In this document: positions 33,767-44,000 of the stretch, in pieces
Layout of the letters: every line of letters begins with the position of its first letter
How positions within the stretch are numbered: position 1 is the stretch's first letter
Assembly (NCBI GenBank): GCA_963383645.1
Contig: OY726564.1
Location: forward strand, 113,448,040-113,512,039
Length of the DNA: 64,000 nt
Direction of reading: 5' to 3'
Origin: Muscardinus avellanarius
Lineage: Eukaryota; Chordata; Mammalia; Rodentia; Gliridae
Made by a program: the position numbers and the translations under genes
The notes under the pieces: generated by a model
What the model was told of the DNA's origin: nothing
Database searches by the model: none
What the model saw: only the letters and a program-made list of their open reading frames with translations

Positions 33767-34291
33767 GACCCCTGGAGAAACCAGGCCCAGTAAGACGCTG
33801 GGTTCTGGGCGGGGGCCGCGGGCGGGGCACGCCAGATGGGGCCCGGGTCGCGGGACTCTGGGCCCCGGCCGAACTGCGCGTAGCACGCCAGACCCCTGGA
33901 GAAACCGGACCCAGTAAGACGCTGGGTTCTGGGCGGGGGTCGGGGGCTGGGCACGCCAGATGGGGCCCGGGTCGCGGGACTCTGGGCTCCGGCCGAACTG
34001 CGCATAGCACGCCAGACCCCTGGAGAAACCAGACCCAGTAAGACGCTGGGTTCCGGGCGGGGGTCGCGGGCTGGGCACGCCAGATGGGGCCCGGGTCCCG
34101 GGACTCTGGGCCCCAGGCAGAACTGCAAGTAGCACGCCAGACCCCTGGAGAAACCAGGCCCAGTAAGATGCTGGGTTCTGGGCGGGGGTCGAGCACAGGG
34201 CACGCCAGCTGGGGCCCAGATCGCGGGACTCTGGGTCCCGGCCGAACTGTGAGTAGCACGTCAGACCCCTGGAGAAACCGGGCCCAGAACA
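33767..34291 (+). repeat. Four and a bit CpG-rich 124-bp monomers
   Basis: Units start with GACCCCTGGAGAAACC at 33767, 33891, 34015, 34140 and, partial, at 34264. Each carries CAGTAAGACGCTGGGTTC, GGGCACGCCAGATGGGG and GCCGAACTGCG...AGCACGCCAG. High CpG and GC and a 5' position recall promoter monomers of rodent L1 5' UTRs. The last copy breaks off into unique sequence. All three minus-strand frames stay open here only because stop codons are rare in this composition. Confidence 0.93.
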
Positions 34292-34777
34292 GAAAAAGAT
34301 AAAGAAAAACATCGGAGAGGTGGTAAGAAAGCCGTCATGGATGCCAGGACACTGGAGATGCAGAAAAAACTTATCTAAATGCACTGGAACTTATGGAAAA
34401 ATTCGCCGTGAAAGAGGACTGCTATTTCTCTATATTGTTAAGAATCTCAGACATCACATATAAGGAGAGAGTTTAGCGGAGACCAAGGAGAAATGCGGTG
34501 TTGAAAGAGTTCTTCGCTATGGTGGTGGAGACTTGTATTCAGGAGAAGCAGAAACCAGATCTTACCAACTTTATTTTTTTGGAGAAATTACACCAAATGT
34601 CGAATGCTACCATCACGCATGCTTCGGAACACTGGACAACATTCAGAGTGGAAAAAGAGCCTGAGAAGGATTTGAAACGGTGGAGGCAGTGGCAATGCCA
34701 GTGGCCAATATTCGGGGGAGGCAGAGATCTGATACATTACAACTGGAACCTTTGAAATAATAACCACAGAGACAGTG
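34292..34777 (+). other. Unique segment of the composite element, with an 85-codon frame
   Basis: About 490 bp of non-repetitive, less GC-rich sequence. It contains an open frame at 34498-34755 (begins MLKEFFAMVVETCIQEKQK, ends near a GRDLIHYNWNL motif). I recognise no domain. It may derive from a captured host exon, an ERV or an L1-related leader. Coding is unproven. Confidence 0.55.
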
Positions 34778-37700
34778 ATCGGAACCTGCTGAGGGGTTAG
34801 GGGGGCGCCGGGGCCAGTGGCCGACATCGGAGCTTGCTGTGAGGCAAGGCCACTACTGAGGCCTCCGTGGCCGGGATTGGAACCTGCAGAGGGGTTAGAC
34901 CGATGCTGGGGCCAGCGAGGCCAGCATTGGAGCCTGCCATGATGCAAGGCTTGTGCTAGGGCCTCCGACGTCGGGTCCGGAACTTGCTGAGGGGTTAGGC
35001 CGGTGCTGGGGTCAGCGAGGCCGGCATCGGAGCCTGCCGTGAGGCAAGGCCAGTGTTGGGGCCCCCGAGGACGGGACCGGAGCCTGCTGAGGGGTTAGGC
35101 CGGTGCTGGGGCCAGCGAGGCTGGCATCAGAGCCTGCCATGAGGCAAGGCCGGTACTTGGGCCTCCGAGGCCAGGATAAGAGCCTGCCGAGGGGTTAGGC
35201 CGGTTCTGGGGCCACCAAGGCCGGCATCGGAGCCTGCCTTGAGGCAAGGCCGGTACTGGGGCCTCCGAGGCCAGGATAAGAGCCTGCCGAGGGGTTAGGC
35301 TGGTGCTGGGGCTAGGGAGGCCGGCATCGGAGCCTGCCATGAGGCAAGGCCGGTACTGGGACCTCCGAGGCCGGGATAAGAGCCTGCCAAGGGGTTAGGC
35401 CGGTGCTGGGGCCAGCGAGGCCGGCATCGGAGCCTGCCGAGGGGTTAGGCCAGTGCTGGGGCCAGCGAGGCCGGCATTGGAGTCTGCCATGAGGCAAGGC
35501 CGGTACTGGGGCCTCCGAGGCCAGGATAAGAGCCTGCTGAGGGGTTAGGCCGAGCTGGGGCCAGCGAGGCCGGCATCGGAGCCTGCCTTGATGCAAAGCC
35601 AGTGCTGGGGCCTCCAAATCCGGGATCGGAGCCTGCCAAGGGGTTAGGCCGGTGCTGGGGCCAGCGAGGCCGGCATCGGAGCCTGCCTTGAGGCAAGGCC
35701 GTACTGGGGCCTCTGAGGCCGGCATCGGAGCCTGCCGAGGGGTTAGGCCGCTGCTGGGGCCAGTGAGGCCGGCATCGGAGCCTGCCGTGAGGCAAGGCCG
35801 GTACTGGGGCCTCCGAGGCAAGGATAAGAGCCTGCCGAGGGGTTAGGCCGGTGCTGGGGCCAGCGAGGCCGGCATTGGAGCCTGCCTTGAGGCAAGGCCG
35901 GTACTGGGGCCTCGAGGCCAGGATAAGAGCCTGCTGAGGGGTTAGGCCGCTGCTGGGGCCAGTGAGGCCGGCATCGGAGCCTGCCGTGAGGCAAGGCCGG
36001 TACTGGGGCCTCCGAGGCCAGGATAAGAGCCTGCCGAGGGGTTAGGCCGGTGCTGGGGCCAGAGAGGCCGGCATCGGAGCCTGCCTTGAGGCATGACCAG
36101 TGCTGGGGCCTCCGAGGCCGGGATCGGAGCCTGCCGAGGGGTTAGGCCGGTGCTGGGGCCAGCGAGGCCGGCATCGGAGCCTGCCTTGAGGCATGACCAG
36201 TGCTGGGGCCTCCGAGGCCGGGATCGGAGCCTGCCGAGGGGTTAGGCCGGTGCTGGGGCCAGCGAGGCCGGCATCGGAGCCTGCCTTGAGGCAAGGCCGG
36301 TACTGGGGCCTCGAGGCCAGGATAAGAGCCTGCCGAGGGGTTAGGCCGGTGCTGGGGCCAGCGAGGCCGGCATCGGAGCCTGCCGTGAGGCAAGGCCGGT
36401 ACTGGGGCCTCCAAGGCCAGGATAAGAGCTTGCCGAGGGGTTAGGCCGGTGCTGGGGCCAGCGAGGCCGGCATCAGAGCCTGCCTTGAGGCAAGGCCGGT
36501 ACTGGGGCCTCGAGGCCAGGATAAGAGCCTGCCGAGGGGTTAGGCCGGTGCTGGGGCCAGCGAGGCCGGCATCGGAGCCTGCCTTGAGGCAAGGCCGGTA
36601 CTGGGGCCTCAGAGGCCGGGATCGGAGCCTGCCGAGGGGTTAGGCCGCTGCTGGGGCCAGTGAGGCTGGCATCGGAGCCTGCCGTGAGGCAAGGCTGGTA
36701 CTGGGGCCGCCAAGGCCAGGATAAGAGCTTGCCGAGGGGTTAGGCCGGTGCTGGGGCCAGTGAGGCCGGCATCGGAGCCTGCCGTGAGGCAAGGCCGGTA
36801 CTGGGGCCTCGAGGCCAGGATAAGAGCCTGCCGAGGGGTTAGGCCGGTGCTGGGGCCAGCGAGGCCGGCATCGGAGCCTGCCGTGAGGCAAGGCCGGTAC
36901 TGGGGCCTCCAAGGCCAGGATAAGGGCTTGCCGAGGGGTTAGGCCGGTGCTGGGGCCAGCAAGGCCGGCATCGGAGCCTGCCTTGAGGCGTGACCAGTGC
37001 TGGGGCCTCCGAGGCCAGGATCTGAGCCTGCCGTGAGGCAAGGCCGGTACTGGGGCCTCCGAGGCCAGGATAAGAGCCTGCTGAGGGGTTAGGCCAGTGC
37101 TGGGGCCAGCGAGGCCGGCATCGGAGCCTGCCTTGAGGCATGACCAGTGCTGGGGCCTCCGAGGCCGGGATCGGAGCCTGCCGAGGGGTTAGGCCGGTGC
37201 TGGGGCCAGCGAGGCCGGCATCGGAGCCTGCCTTGAGGCAAGGCCGGTACTGGGGCCTCAGAGGCCGGGATCGGAGCCTGCCGAGGGGTTAGGCCGCTGC
37301 TGGGGCCAGTGAGGCCGGCATCGGAACCTGCCTTGAGGCAAGGCCGGTACTGGGGCCTCGAGGCCAGGATAAGACCCTGCCGAGGGGTTAGGCCGGTGCT
37401 GGGGCCAGCGAGGCCGGCATCGGAGCCTGCCATGAGGCAAGGCCGGTACTGGGGCCTCCAAGGCCAGGATAAGAGCTTGCCGAGGGGTTAGGCCGGTGCT
37501 GGGGCCAACGAGGCCGGCAGCGGAGCCTGCCGTGAGGCATGACCAGTGCTGGGGCCTCCGAGGCCGGGATCGGAGCCTGCCGAGGGGTTAGGCCGGTGCT
37601 GGGGCCAGCGAGGCCGGCATCGGAGCCTGCCGTGAGGCAAGGCCGGTACTGGGTCCTCCGAGGCCAGGATAAGAGCCTGCTGAGGGGTTAGGCCGCTGCT

Positions 37701-39625
37701 GGGGCCAGTGAGGCCGGCATCGGAGCCTGCCGTGAGGCAAGGCCGGTACTGGGGCCTCCGAGGCCAGGATAAGAGCCTGCCGAGGGGTTAGGCCGGTGCT
37801 GGGGCCAGAGAGGCCGGCACCGGAGCCTGCCTTGAGGCATGACCAGTGCTGGGGCCTCCGAGGCCGGGATCGGAGCCTGCCGAGGGGTTAGGCCGGTGCT
37901 GGGGCCAGCAAGGCCGGCATCGGAGCCTGCCTTGAGGCAAGGCCGGTACTGGCGCCTCGAGGCCAGGATAAGAGCCTGCCGAGGGGTTAGGCCGGTGCTG
38001 GGGCCAGCGAGGCCGGCATCGGAGCCTGCCGTGAGGCAAGGCCGGTACTGGGGCCTCCAAGGCCAGGATAAGAGCTTGCCGAGGGGTTAGGGGGTGCTGG
38101 GGCCAGCGAGGCCGGCATCGGAGCCTGCCTTGAGGCAAGGCCGGTACTGGGGCCTCGAGGCCAGGATAAGAGCCTGCCGAGGGGTTAGGCCGGTCCTGGG
38201 GCCAGCGAGGCCGGCATCGGAGCCTGCCTTGAGGCAAGGCCGGTACTGGGGCCTCAGAGGCCGGGATCGGAGCCTGCCGAGGGGTTAGGCCGCTGCTGGG
38301 GCCAGTGAGGCCGGCATCGGAGCCTGCCGTGAGGCAAGGCCGGTACTGGGGCCTCCGAGGCCAGGATAAGAGCCTGCCGAAGGGTTAGGCCGGTGCTGGG
38401 GCCAGCGAGGCCGACATCGGAGCCTGCCTTGAGGCAAGGCCAGTACTGGGGCCTCGAGGCCAGGATAAGAGCCTGCCGAGGGGTTAGGCCGCTGCTGGGG
38501 CCAGCGAGGCCGGCATCGTAGCCTGCCGTTTGGCAAGGCCGGTACTGGGGCCACCAAGGCCAGGATAAGAGCTTGCCGAGGGGTTAGGCCGGTGCTGGGG
38601 CCAGCGAGGCCGGCATCGGAGCCTGCCGTGAGGCAAGGCCGGTACTGGGGCCTCCGAGGCCAGGATAAGTGCCTCCTGAGGGGTTAGGCCGGTGCTGGGG
38701 CCAGCGAGGCCGGCATCGGAGCCTGCCTTGAGGCATGACCAGTGCTGGGGCCTCCGAGGCCGGGATCGGAGCCTGCCAAGGGGTTAGGCCGGTGCTGTGG
38801 CCAGCGAGGCCGGCATCGGAGCCTGCCGTGAGGCAAGGCCGGTACTGGGGCCTCCGAGGCCAGGATAAGAGCCTGCCGAGGGGTTAGGCCAGTGCTGGGG
38901 CCAGTGAGGCCGGCATCGGAGCCTGCCTTGAGGCAAGGCTGGTACTGGGGCCTCTAGGCCAGGATAAGAGCCTGCCGAGGGGTTAGGCCGGTGCTGGGGC
39001 CAGCGAGGCCGGCAGCGGAGCCTGCCGTGAGGCATGACCAGTGCTGGGGCCTCCGAGGCCGGGATCGGAGCATGCCGAGGGGTTAGGCCGGTGCTGGGGC
39101 CAGCGAGGCCGGCACCGGAGCCTGCCGTGAGGCAAGGCCGGTACTGGGGCCTCCGAGGCCAGGATATGAGCCTGCCTAGGGGTTAGGCCGGTGCTGGGGC
39201 CAGCGAGGCCGGCATCGGAGCCTGCCTTGAGGCATGACCAGTGCTGGGGCCTCCGAGGCTGGGATCGGAGCCTGCCGAGGGATTAGGCCGGTGCTGGGGC
39301 CAGCTTGGCCAGCATCGGAGCCTGCCTTGAGGCAAGGCCGGTACTGGGGCCTCTGAGGCCAGGATAAGAGCCTGCCAAGGGGTTAAGCCGGTGCTGGGGC
39401 CAGGGAGGCCGTCATCGGAGCCTGCTGTGAGACATTACCAGTGTTGGGGCCTCCAAGGTCGGGACCAAAGCCAGCTTAGGGGTTTGACTGGTTCAGGGGC
39501 CAGCGAGACCAGAACTGGGTCCTCCCATGAGGCAAGGCCGCTGCTTGAGCCAGCGAGGTCTGGATCAGTCCACTGAGTAGCCAGGCCACTACTGGGACCA
39601 TCAAGAGTGGGATTGGTACTTGCAA
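34778..39625 (+). repeat. GC-rich VNTR, about 48 copies of a 99-bp dimeric unit
   Basis: The unit is two related halves. Half A (about 49 bp) has GCCGAGGGGTTAGGCCGGTG and CTGGGGCCAGCGAGGCC. Half B (about 50 bp) has GGCATCGGAGCCTGCCTTG and GCAAGGCCGGTACTGGGGCC. Both share GAGCCTGCC, GAGG and CTGGGGCC...GAGGCC, so an ancestral ~50-mer duplicated and the pair then amplified. Variants (GCATGACCAGTGC; a 1-bp deletion TCGAGGCC; CCGCTGC; CCAAGGCC) are arranged in recurring order. The edge units (before about 35150 and after about 39420) are more diverged than the centre. Confidence 0.95.
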
Positions 39626-39845
39626 CGCAGCATGCACAGAGAAATATCGCAGAAAATATAAATCAGACGCTTCTCTTAATCAGCAATAACTAGGAGGAAA
39701 AGGGCAACAGGAAGAGGTTGAGCTATAGAAAGGGCCCTATAGTGAAGCAACTAATGTGACCAATCAGAGGGTATGTAATACTGGAGGACGGAGCCTCTTT
39801 AAAACGCAGGAGGTACATAAACAAATGTATCAAAGTAAATCACCA
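39626..39845 (+). promoter_or_regulatory. Unique 3' segment with CCAAT and TTTAAAA boxes
   Basis: After the VNTR come about 220 bp holding GACCAATCAGAGG (39758-39770) and CTCTTTAAAACGC about 20 bp on. A CCAAT box before a TATA-like box is how an LTR U3 looks. SVA likewise carries an ERV-derived 3' piece. The LTR origin is inference. Confidence 0.45.
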
Positions 39846-39984
39846 AAGAAGTGTGGGACGGAGGGAGGGGGAGGGAATGGGACGGGGGCTGGAGGAGGGC
39901 TAATTGGATGATGTGTGCTTGTATATCCTCTCAAGTCTTGTACTCCAATGTGATTGATATATGACTACAATGCACCAATTTAAA
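39846..39984 (+). mobile_element. L1 3'-UTR-derived tail of the composite element
   Basis: It shares, in order, with the L1 3' UTR at 23097-23240 (minus): a GGAGGGAGGG run, GGGAATGGGACGGGGG (GGGATGGGG there), GATGTGTGCTTGTATAT (GCATGTATGT there), TACAATGCACCAAT (TACAGTGCACCAAT there) and an AAAATAAAATT end. This is the region L1 reverse transcriptase would engage. Confidence 0.8.
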
Positions 39985-40065
39985 AAATAAAATTAATTAA
40001 AAAAAAAATAAAAAAAAAATAAAAAAAATAAAAAATAAATCAATTAAAAAAAAAAATAAAAAAAT

Positions 40066-40081
40066 AAAAATGGTTAAAAGA
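40066..40081 (+). repeat. Right target-site duplication of the composite retroposon
   Basis: Identical to 33751-33766. Beyond it the old L1 target resumes (TCTATAAAGAAGTCAGCAAG). Confidence 0.95.
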
Positions 40082-42160
40082 TCTATAAAGAAGTCAGCAA
40101 GAATTCTGACTAGGATTGCACTGAATACATAGATCACTTTTAGGAGCGTTGCCTTCCAATCAATGAACACAGATGTTTCTCCTGTATATTTAGGTCTCTA
40201 AATTCATGTTGCATTTCTCTTGGCAAATGTGTTCCTAACCAGTAACAGAATTTTTTTACTTGTATTTTTGGATTGTGCATTGCAGTTGCATAGACACAAA
40301 ATTGATTTTTGTGTATTGATCTTGTACCCTTCAACCTTCCTTATTCATTTATTTATCTAATAGTACTTAGCAGATTCCTTCAGATTTTCTATGTACATAA
40401 AATTGTCTACAAATAGAGACCATTTTACCTTGTCTTTTCCAATGCAGATGGCTGTTCTTTCTTTCTCTTACCCAGTTGCCCTGGCTAGAACCTCCAGAAA
40501 GAAACTGACAAGAACACACATATCCTTCTTCTGTTCCTGATCTTACAGGGAAGACATCTTTGCACCAATAAGCACGTAAGCTCCGGGTGTCATCTGTGAC
40601 TTTACTGGGGTGAGGAAGCTTCCCCATAATCCAAGTTTACTGAGGGTTTTCATCATGGATGAGTGTTGGGCATTCTCAGATGCTTTTTTTTCTCTGTCTT
40701 TTGAGATAATACTGTGACTTATGTTTTTTCATTCTTTCTATATTATTTATTATATTAAGTAATTTTCAGATGTTAAACCCATCTTGTACTTACGGGATAA
40801 AACAAGTGAGTTCTAAAACTCACACTGAATTTTGAGGGACCCAGACATCAAAAATGATCTCAAGATCTGATATTTTGATATCAAAAATATCAGATATCAA
40901 AAATGATCTGGCAAAGTTGGGTACTTTCTAACTTGAAAATATACCCCTGAGGAGGAGGAGTTAAGGCGGTGTGACACTGGTACACAGATGGCTATGAAGC
41001 TCATTTAAGTAGAACTGAGGGTTCAGATATAAACCCATGCATACAATAAATTTTCAGCAAGGGTGCAGAGATCAGCCGATGTTGAAAGAATAGTTTTTCA
41101 ACAAATGGCGCTGGGACCCCTAGATGTCCCCAAGCAGGAAATGAAGTGGACCCTTAGCTCATACGGGGCAAAACAACCAGCTCAGCATGGATCGAAGACT
41201 TCAGGGGAAAAGCAAGCCATAAACTCTGAACCATACACAGAAGAAAACACAGGGTAAACCATTCGGACCCTGAATTTGGCAAAGGATTCTTAGATAAAAC
41301 CCAAGCACATGAGAATGAAAAAAAGAGAAACGGGAAAATTAAAAACTTTTATGCCCCAAAGGACACCATCAAGTGGAAAGACAGCCCACAGACTGGAGTG
41401 AGTTTTCTAATCATATCTAATAATGGATCTGTAGCTAACATACATAAAGAGTTGCTGCAACTCAAAAACAAAAAGACAAATAATCCACTTTTAAAATGAG
41501 CAGAGGAGATGAGTAGATATTATTCTAGTCGAAAATATGAGTGGCTAATACGCATATAAGATGCTCGACCTCATTAGTGACCAGGGAACGCATATCAAAA
41601 ACTAAAGTGAAATATCACGTCACACCACAAAGTGCTGGCAATGACGCAGGGCAACTGGAAATCTCCACAGTGCTGGTGAGGTGAAGGTGGTGCTGCGGCT
41701 CTGGAAGGCAGTCTGTCAATTCTGTACACAATTAAACCTGATCCACCATCTCACCCAGCCACGTACACGCCTCGGTCTATTTCCAATAGAAAGGGAGACA
41801 CATGTCCACACAGAAGTGTACAAATGGACGTTTATAGCAGCATTCTTCCTCATAGCCAGAAGACAGAATCAATCGACTCTTCGTCGATTTATGAATGGAT
41901 GACATCAACTTATGAATGGATGAATGAAATGTGATGTATCCATACACTGGAATATTACAGGGGAAAACAAAGGAGTGAAGTTCTAACACATGTAGCAGCA
42001 TGGGTAGACCTTAAAGACATGATGACGATGAGCGGAAGGTGCCGTTTGTAAATGACCACACACTGTGTGATTTCCGTCTATGAAATGTCCAGGATCGGGA
42101 AATTATGGAGAGAACACAGGTTAGTCATTGCTCAGGGCCCGAGTGGGTGTGCAGAGAGAA
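40082..42160. mobile_element. Old 5'-inverted L1 (target of the composite element)
   Basis: 40082-40810 is L1 ORF2 in antisense (GATTGCACTGAATACATAGATC; CCTTCTTCTGTTCCTGATCTT). From about 40850 to 42160 the L1 is in sense (GGACACCATCAAGTGGAAAG; ACGTTTATAGCAGCATTCTT). An inverted 5' part next to a sense 3' part is the mark of twin priming. All frames are degenerate. Confidence 0.65.
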
Positions 42161-42900
42161 GTAAAGGGCAGGAAGTTAAACATACACAGTTTCAAAAGCA
42201 GTTCTGAAACTGATTGTAATGATGGTAAACATGCCCATAAATACACTTTCAAAACCTTGCTAAACTCTGTACTTAACTGGCTGGTCTGTGTGGTTTGTGA
42301 ATTATATCTTAAGAAGGATATTTGAAAAAGAGCGGTCATGCCTCGGTTTATGAGGCATGGTATTTAAGATGCGTCAGTCTTACACAGTCAAAGACATTGA
42401 GGGTAAAATCGCTCCAAAAGAAATGTGGAAAGATTAAAACAAGCCAATTCGCAAAAGAAAAATGCAATGGCAAATAAATGTGAAGAAAATTCAACATCAC
42501 CAGTTGCTGAGATAAAAATGAACCAATAGGTAAAAATGAACAAAAGCATCTTTCCTTATCAGATGATCCTGGCGTTGAGGAGTGGCATGAGCACACTACG
42601 TTACGTGCAGATACAGAGATACACACGCACGCACACATGTGCACACACGCACGCACACACACACGTGCACGCACACACACGCACGCGTACACACACACGC
42701 ACACACACGAATCTAGTAGATGGTTGTTGAATTTTGTTATTTAAAAAATCTCAAACATAAACACGACATATATATATGTAAAAGCAAGTATACTCAAGGA
42801 GCATTTGTATTTCTGCTGCACAATAAAATTACAAAGATGATTTACATCGAGCAAGTATTATTTCTAGGTATAAAGGAGTCGATATTTGAAAACTGATATA
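42161..42900. other. Unclassified, with (CA)n-rich microsatellite
   Basis: No gene recognised. A mixed CACACG/CACGCA tract lies at 42620-42710. Confidence 0.5.
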
Positions 42901-42904
42901 TATG

Positions 42905-43020
42905 CAAGCAAGGCCCAGTGGGACATCTGCAGGCACTTGGAAGGCTCAGGCAGGAAGATGACTTGAGCCCTGGAGTTTGAGTCGAGCATAGGCAAAGTCA
43001 GACTCAAAAAAAAAAAAAAA
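42905..43020 (+). mobile_element. Ancient 7SL-derived monomer (proto-B1-like)
   Basis: GCACTTGGAAGGCTCAGGCAG, then GATGACTTGAGCCCTGGAGT and a 16-bp A tail. The CTTGAGCCC...GAGTTTGAG motif is closer to primitive 7SL monomers than to the local B1 module. Confidence 0.6.
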
Positions 43021-43022
43021 AT

Positions 43023-43218
43023 TTGCCGGGTTTGGTGGCACACGCTTGTAATCGGGAGGCTGAGACAGGAGGATCGCAGTTCGCAGACATCCTCAGTTAC
43101 TCAGTGAGGCCCTCCGCAACTTAATGAGACCCTGTCTCAAATTAAAGAATAAAAAATAGGGCAGGGGTGTAGCTCAGAGGTCAAATGACCCTGGGTTCCA
43201 CCCCTAGACCTGCAAAAA
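43023..43218 (+). mobile_element. B1-dID SINE
   Basis: Dimer ending GACCTGCAAAAAAAAA; a small deletion in B1 removes part of CCCAGCACTTG. Confidence 0.82.
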
Positions 43219-43376
43219 AAAATTAAAGTAATTAAAAAATCAAAGTAATTAAGAGAACAACAAGGGCTCTCATGGTAGCGCACATATATATGTACTTGGG
43301 AGGATAACACAGGAGGATCTTAGGTTTAGGAGCATCCTCTGCAGCTTAGCCAGAACCCTGGCAACCGTGAGACCCC

Positions 43377-43587
43377 GTGTTTTGTTTTTTGTTTTTTGTT
43401 TTTTGGGTTTTTTTTGGTGGTACTGGGGTTCCTGGAAGCCCTCCTTCCTCCGGGCTACACTCCCAGACCTATTTTATATTTTTGAAACAGGGTCTCTTAC
43501 GCCAGCGTGGCTGGCTTCGAACCTGCGCGATCCTCCTGTCTCCGCCTCCCAAGCGTGGGGATTACAAGCGTGCCCACCACGCCCGGC
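43377..43587 (-). mobile_element. Young-type B1-dID SINE inside an older SINE
   Basis: T-rich tail (TTTTGTTTTTTG) then variant ID and CpG-rich B1. GAGACCC at 43369-43375 and 43588-43594 is the likely duplication. Confidence 0.82.
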
Positions 43588-43604
43588 GAGACCCTGGTTT
43601 TTAA

Positions 43605-43607
43605 AAG

Positions 43608-43686
<79 letters not shown>

Positions 43687-43938
43687 AGGAAGGAGAAAGA
43701 AAGAGAAAGAAGGAAGGAAGGAGAAAGAAAGAGAAAGAAAGAAAGAGAAAGAAGGAAGGAAGGAAGAAGAAAGAAAGGAAAGAGAAAGAGAGAGAAAGAA
43801 GGAAGGAAGGAAGGAAAAGAAAGAGAGAAATAAAGAAGGAAGGAAGGAAGGAGAAAGAAAGAGAGAGAAAGAGAAAGAAAGAAAGAGAGAAAGAAAGAAA
43901 GAAAGGAAGAAAGAAAAGAAGAAAGAAAGAGAAAAAGG
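43605..43938. repeat. (GAAA)n purine tract, about 330 bp
   Basis: 20 pure GAAA units, then interspersed GGAA and GAGA. The minus strand is poly-pyrimidine. Long Lys/Glu and Phe/Leu/Ser frames over it are meaningless. Confidence 0.95.
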
Positions 43939-44000
43939 ACTGGAGGTGTTGCTTGAAAGTAGAACGCCCTTGGGTCCAATGCTCAGAACCCCAAAAACAA

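Larger units (their letters stand above)
33767..40065 (+). mobile_element. Composite non-autonomous retroposon (SVA-like layout), 6.3 kb
   Basis: One insertion bounded by a perfect 16-bp TSD and ending in an A-rich tail (39985-40065). Order: 124-bp CpG-rich monomers (33767-34291), unique segment (34292-34777), GC-rich VNTR (34778-39625), unique segment with CCAAT and TTTAAAA boxes (39626-39845), L1 3'-UTR-like tail (39846-39984). It encodes no reverse transcriptase or endonuclease, so it must be mobilised in trans. The TSD length, endonuclease site and A tail point to L1. SVA and LAVA of apes share the tandem-plus-VNTR-plus-tail layout, but these modules do not look like theirs. I know of no described rodent element with this structure, and cannot search. 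Confidence 0.88.
43260..44000 (+). mobile_element. B1-dID SINE with nested SINE and 330-bp GAAA linker
   Basis: The outer SINE's B1 module is at 43260-43376 and its ID module at about 43940-44000. Between them lie an inserted antisense SINE (43377-43587) and (GAAA)n with GGAA/GAGA variants (43605-43938). The microsatellite therefore grew from the A-rich linker of the outer SINE. Confidence 0.78.

Noticed and set aside
33676..34384. Minus-strand frames of 166-211 codons across the 124-bp monomers
   Set aside because: All three frames are open because the GC-rich monomer lacks stop codons and its 124-bp period shifts the frame each unit. This is composition, not a gene.
34588..39035. Many repetitive Pro/Arg/Gly/Ser frames in the VNTR on both strands
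   Set aside because: They start and stop with unit variants and have no non-repeat context. They follow from the tandem repeat.
34778..39625. GGGGTTAGG motifs as possible interstitial telomere sequence
   Set aside because: The motif occurs once per 99-bp unit and never as tandem TTAGGG, so it is not telomeric.
34778..39625. CpG-rich block as a gene CpG island
   Set aside because: The CpG density comes from a repeat inside a retroposon, and no gene starts next to it.
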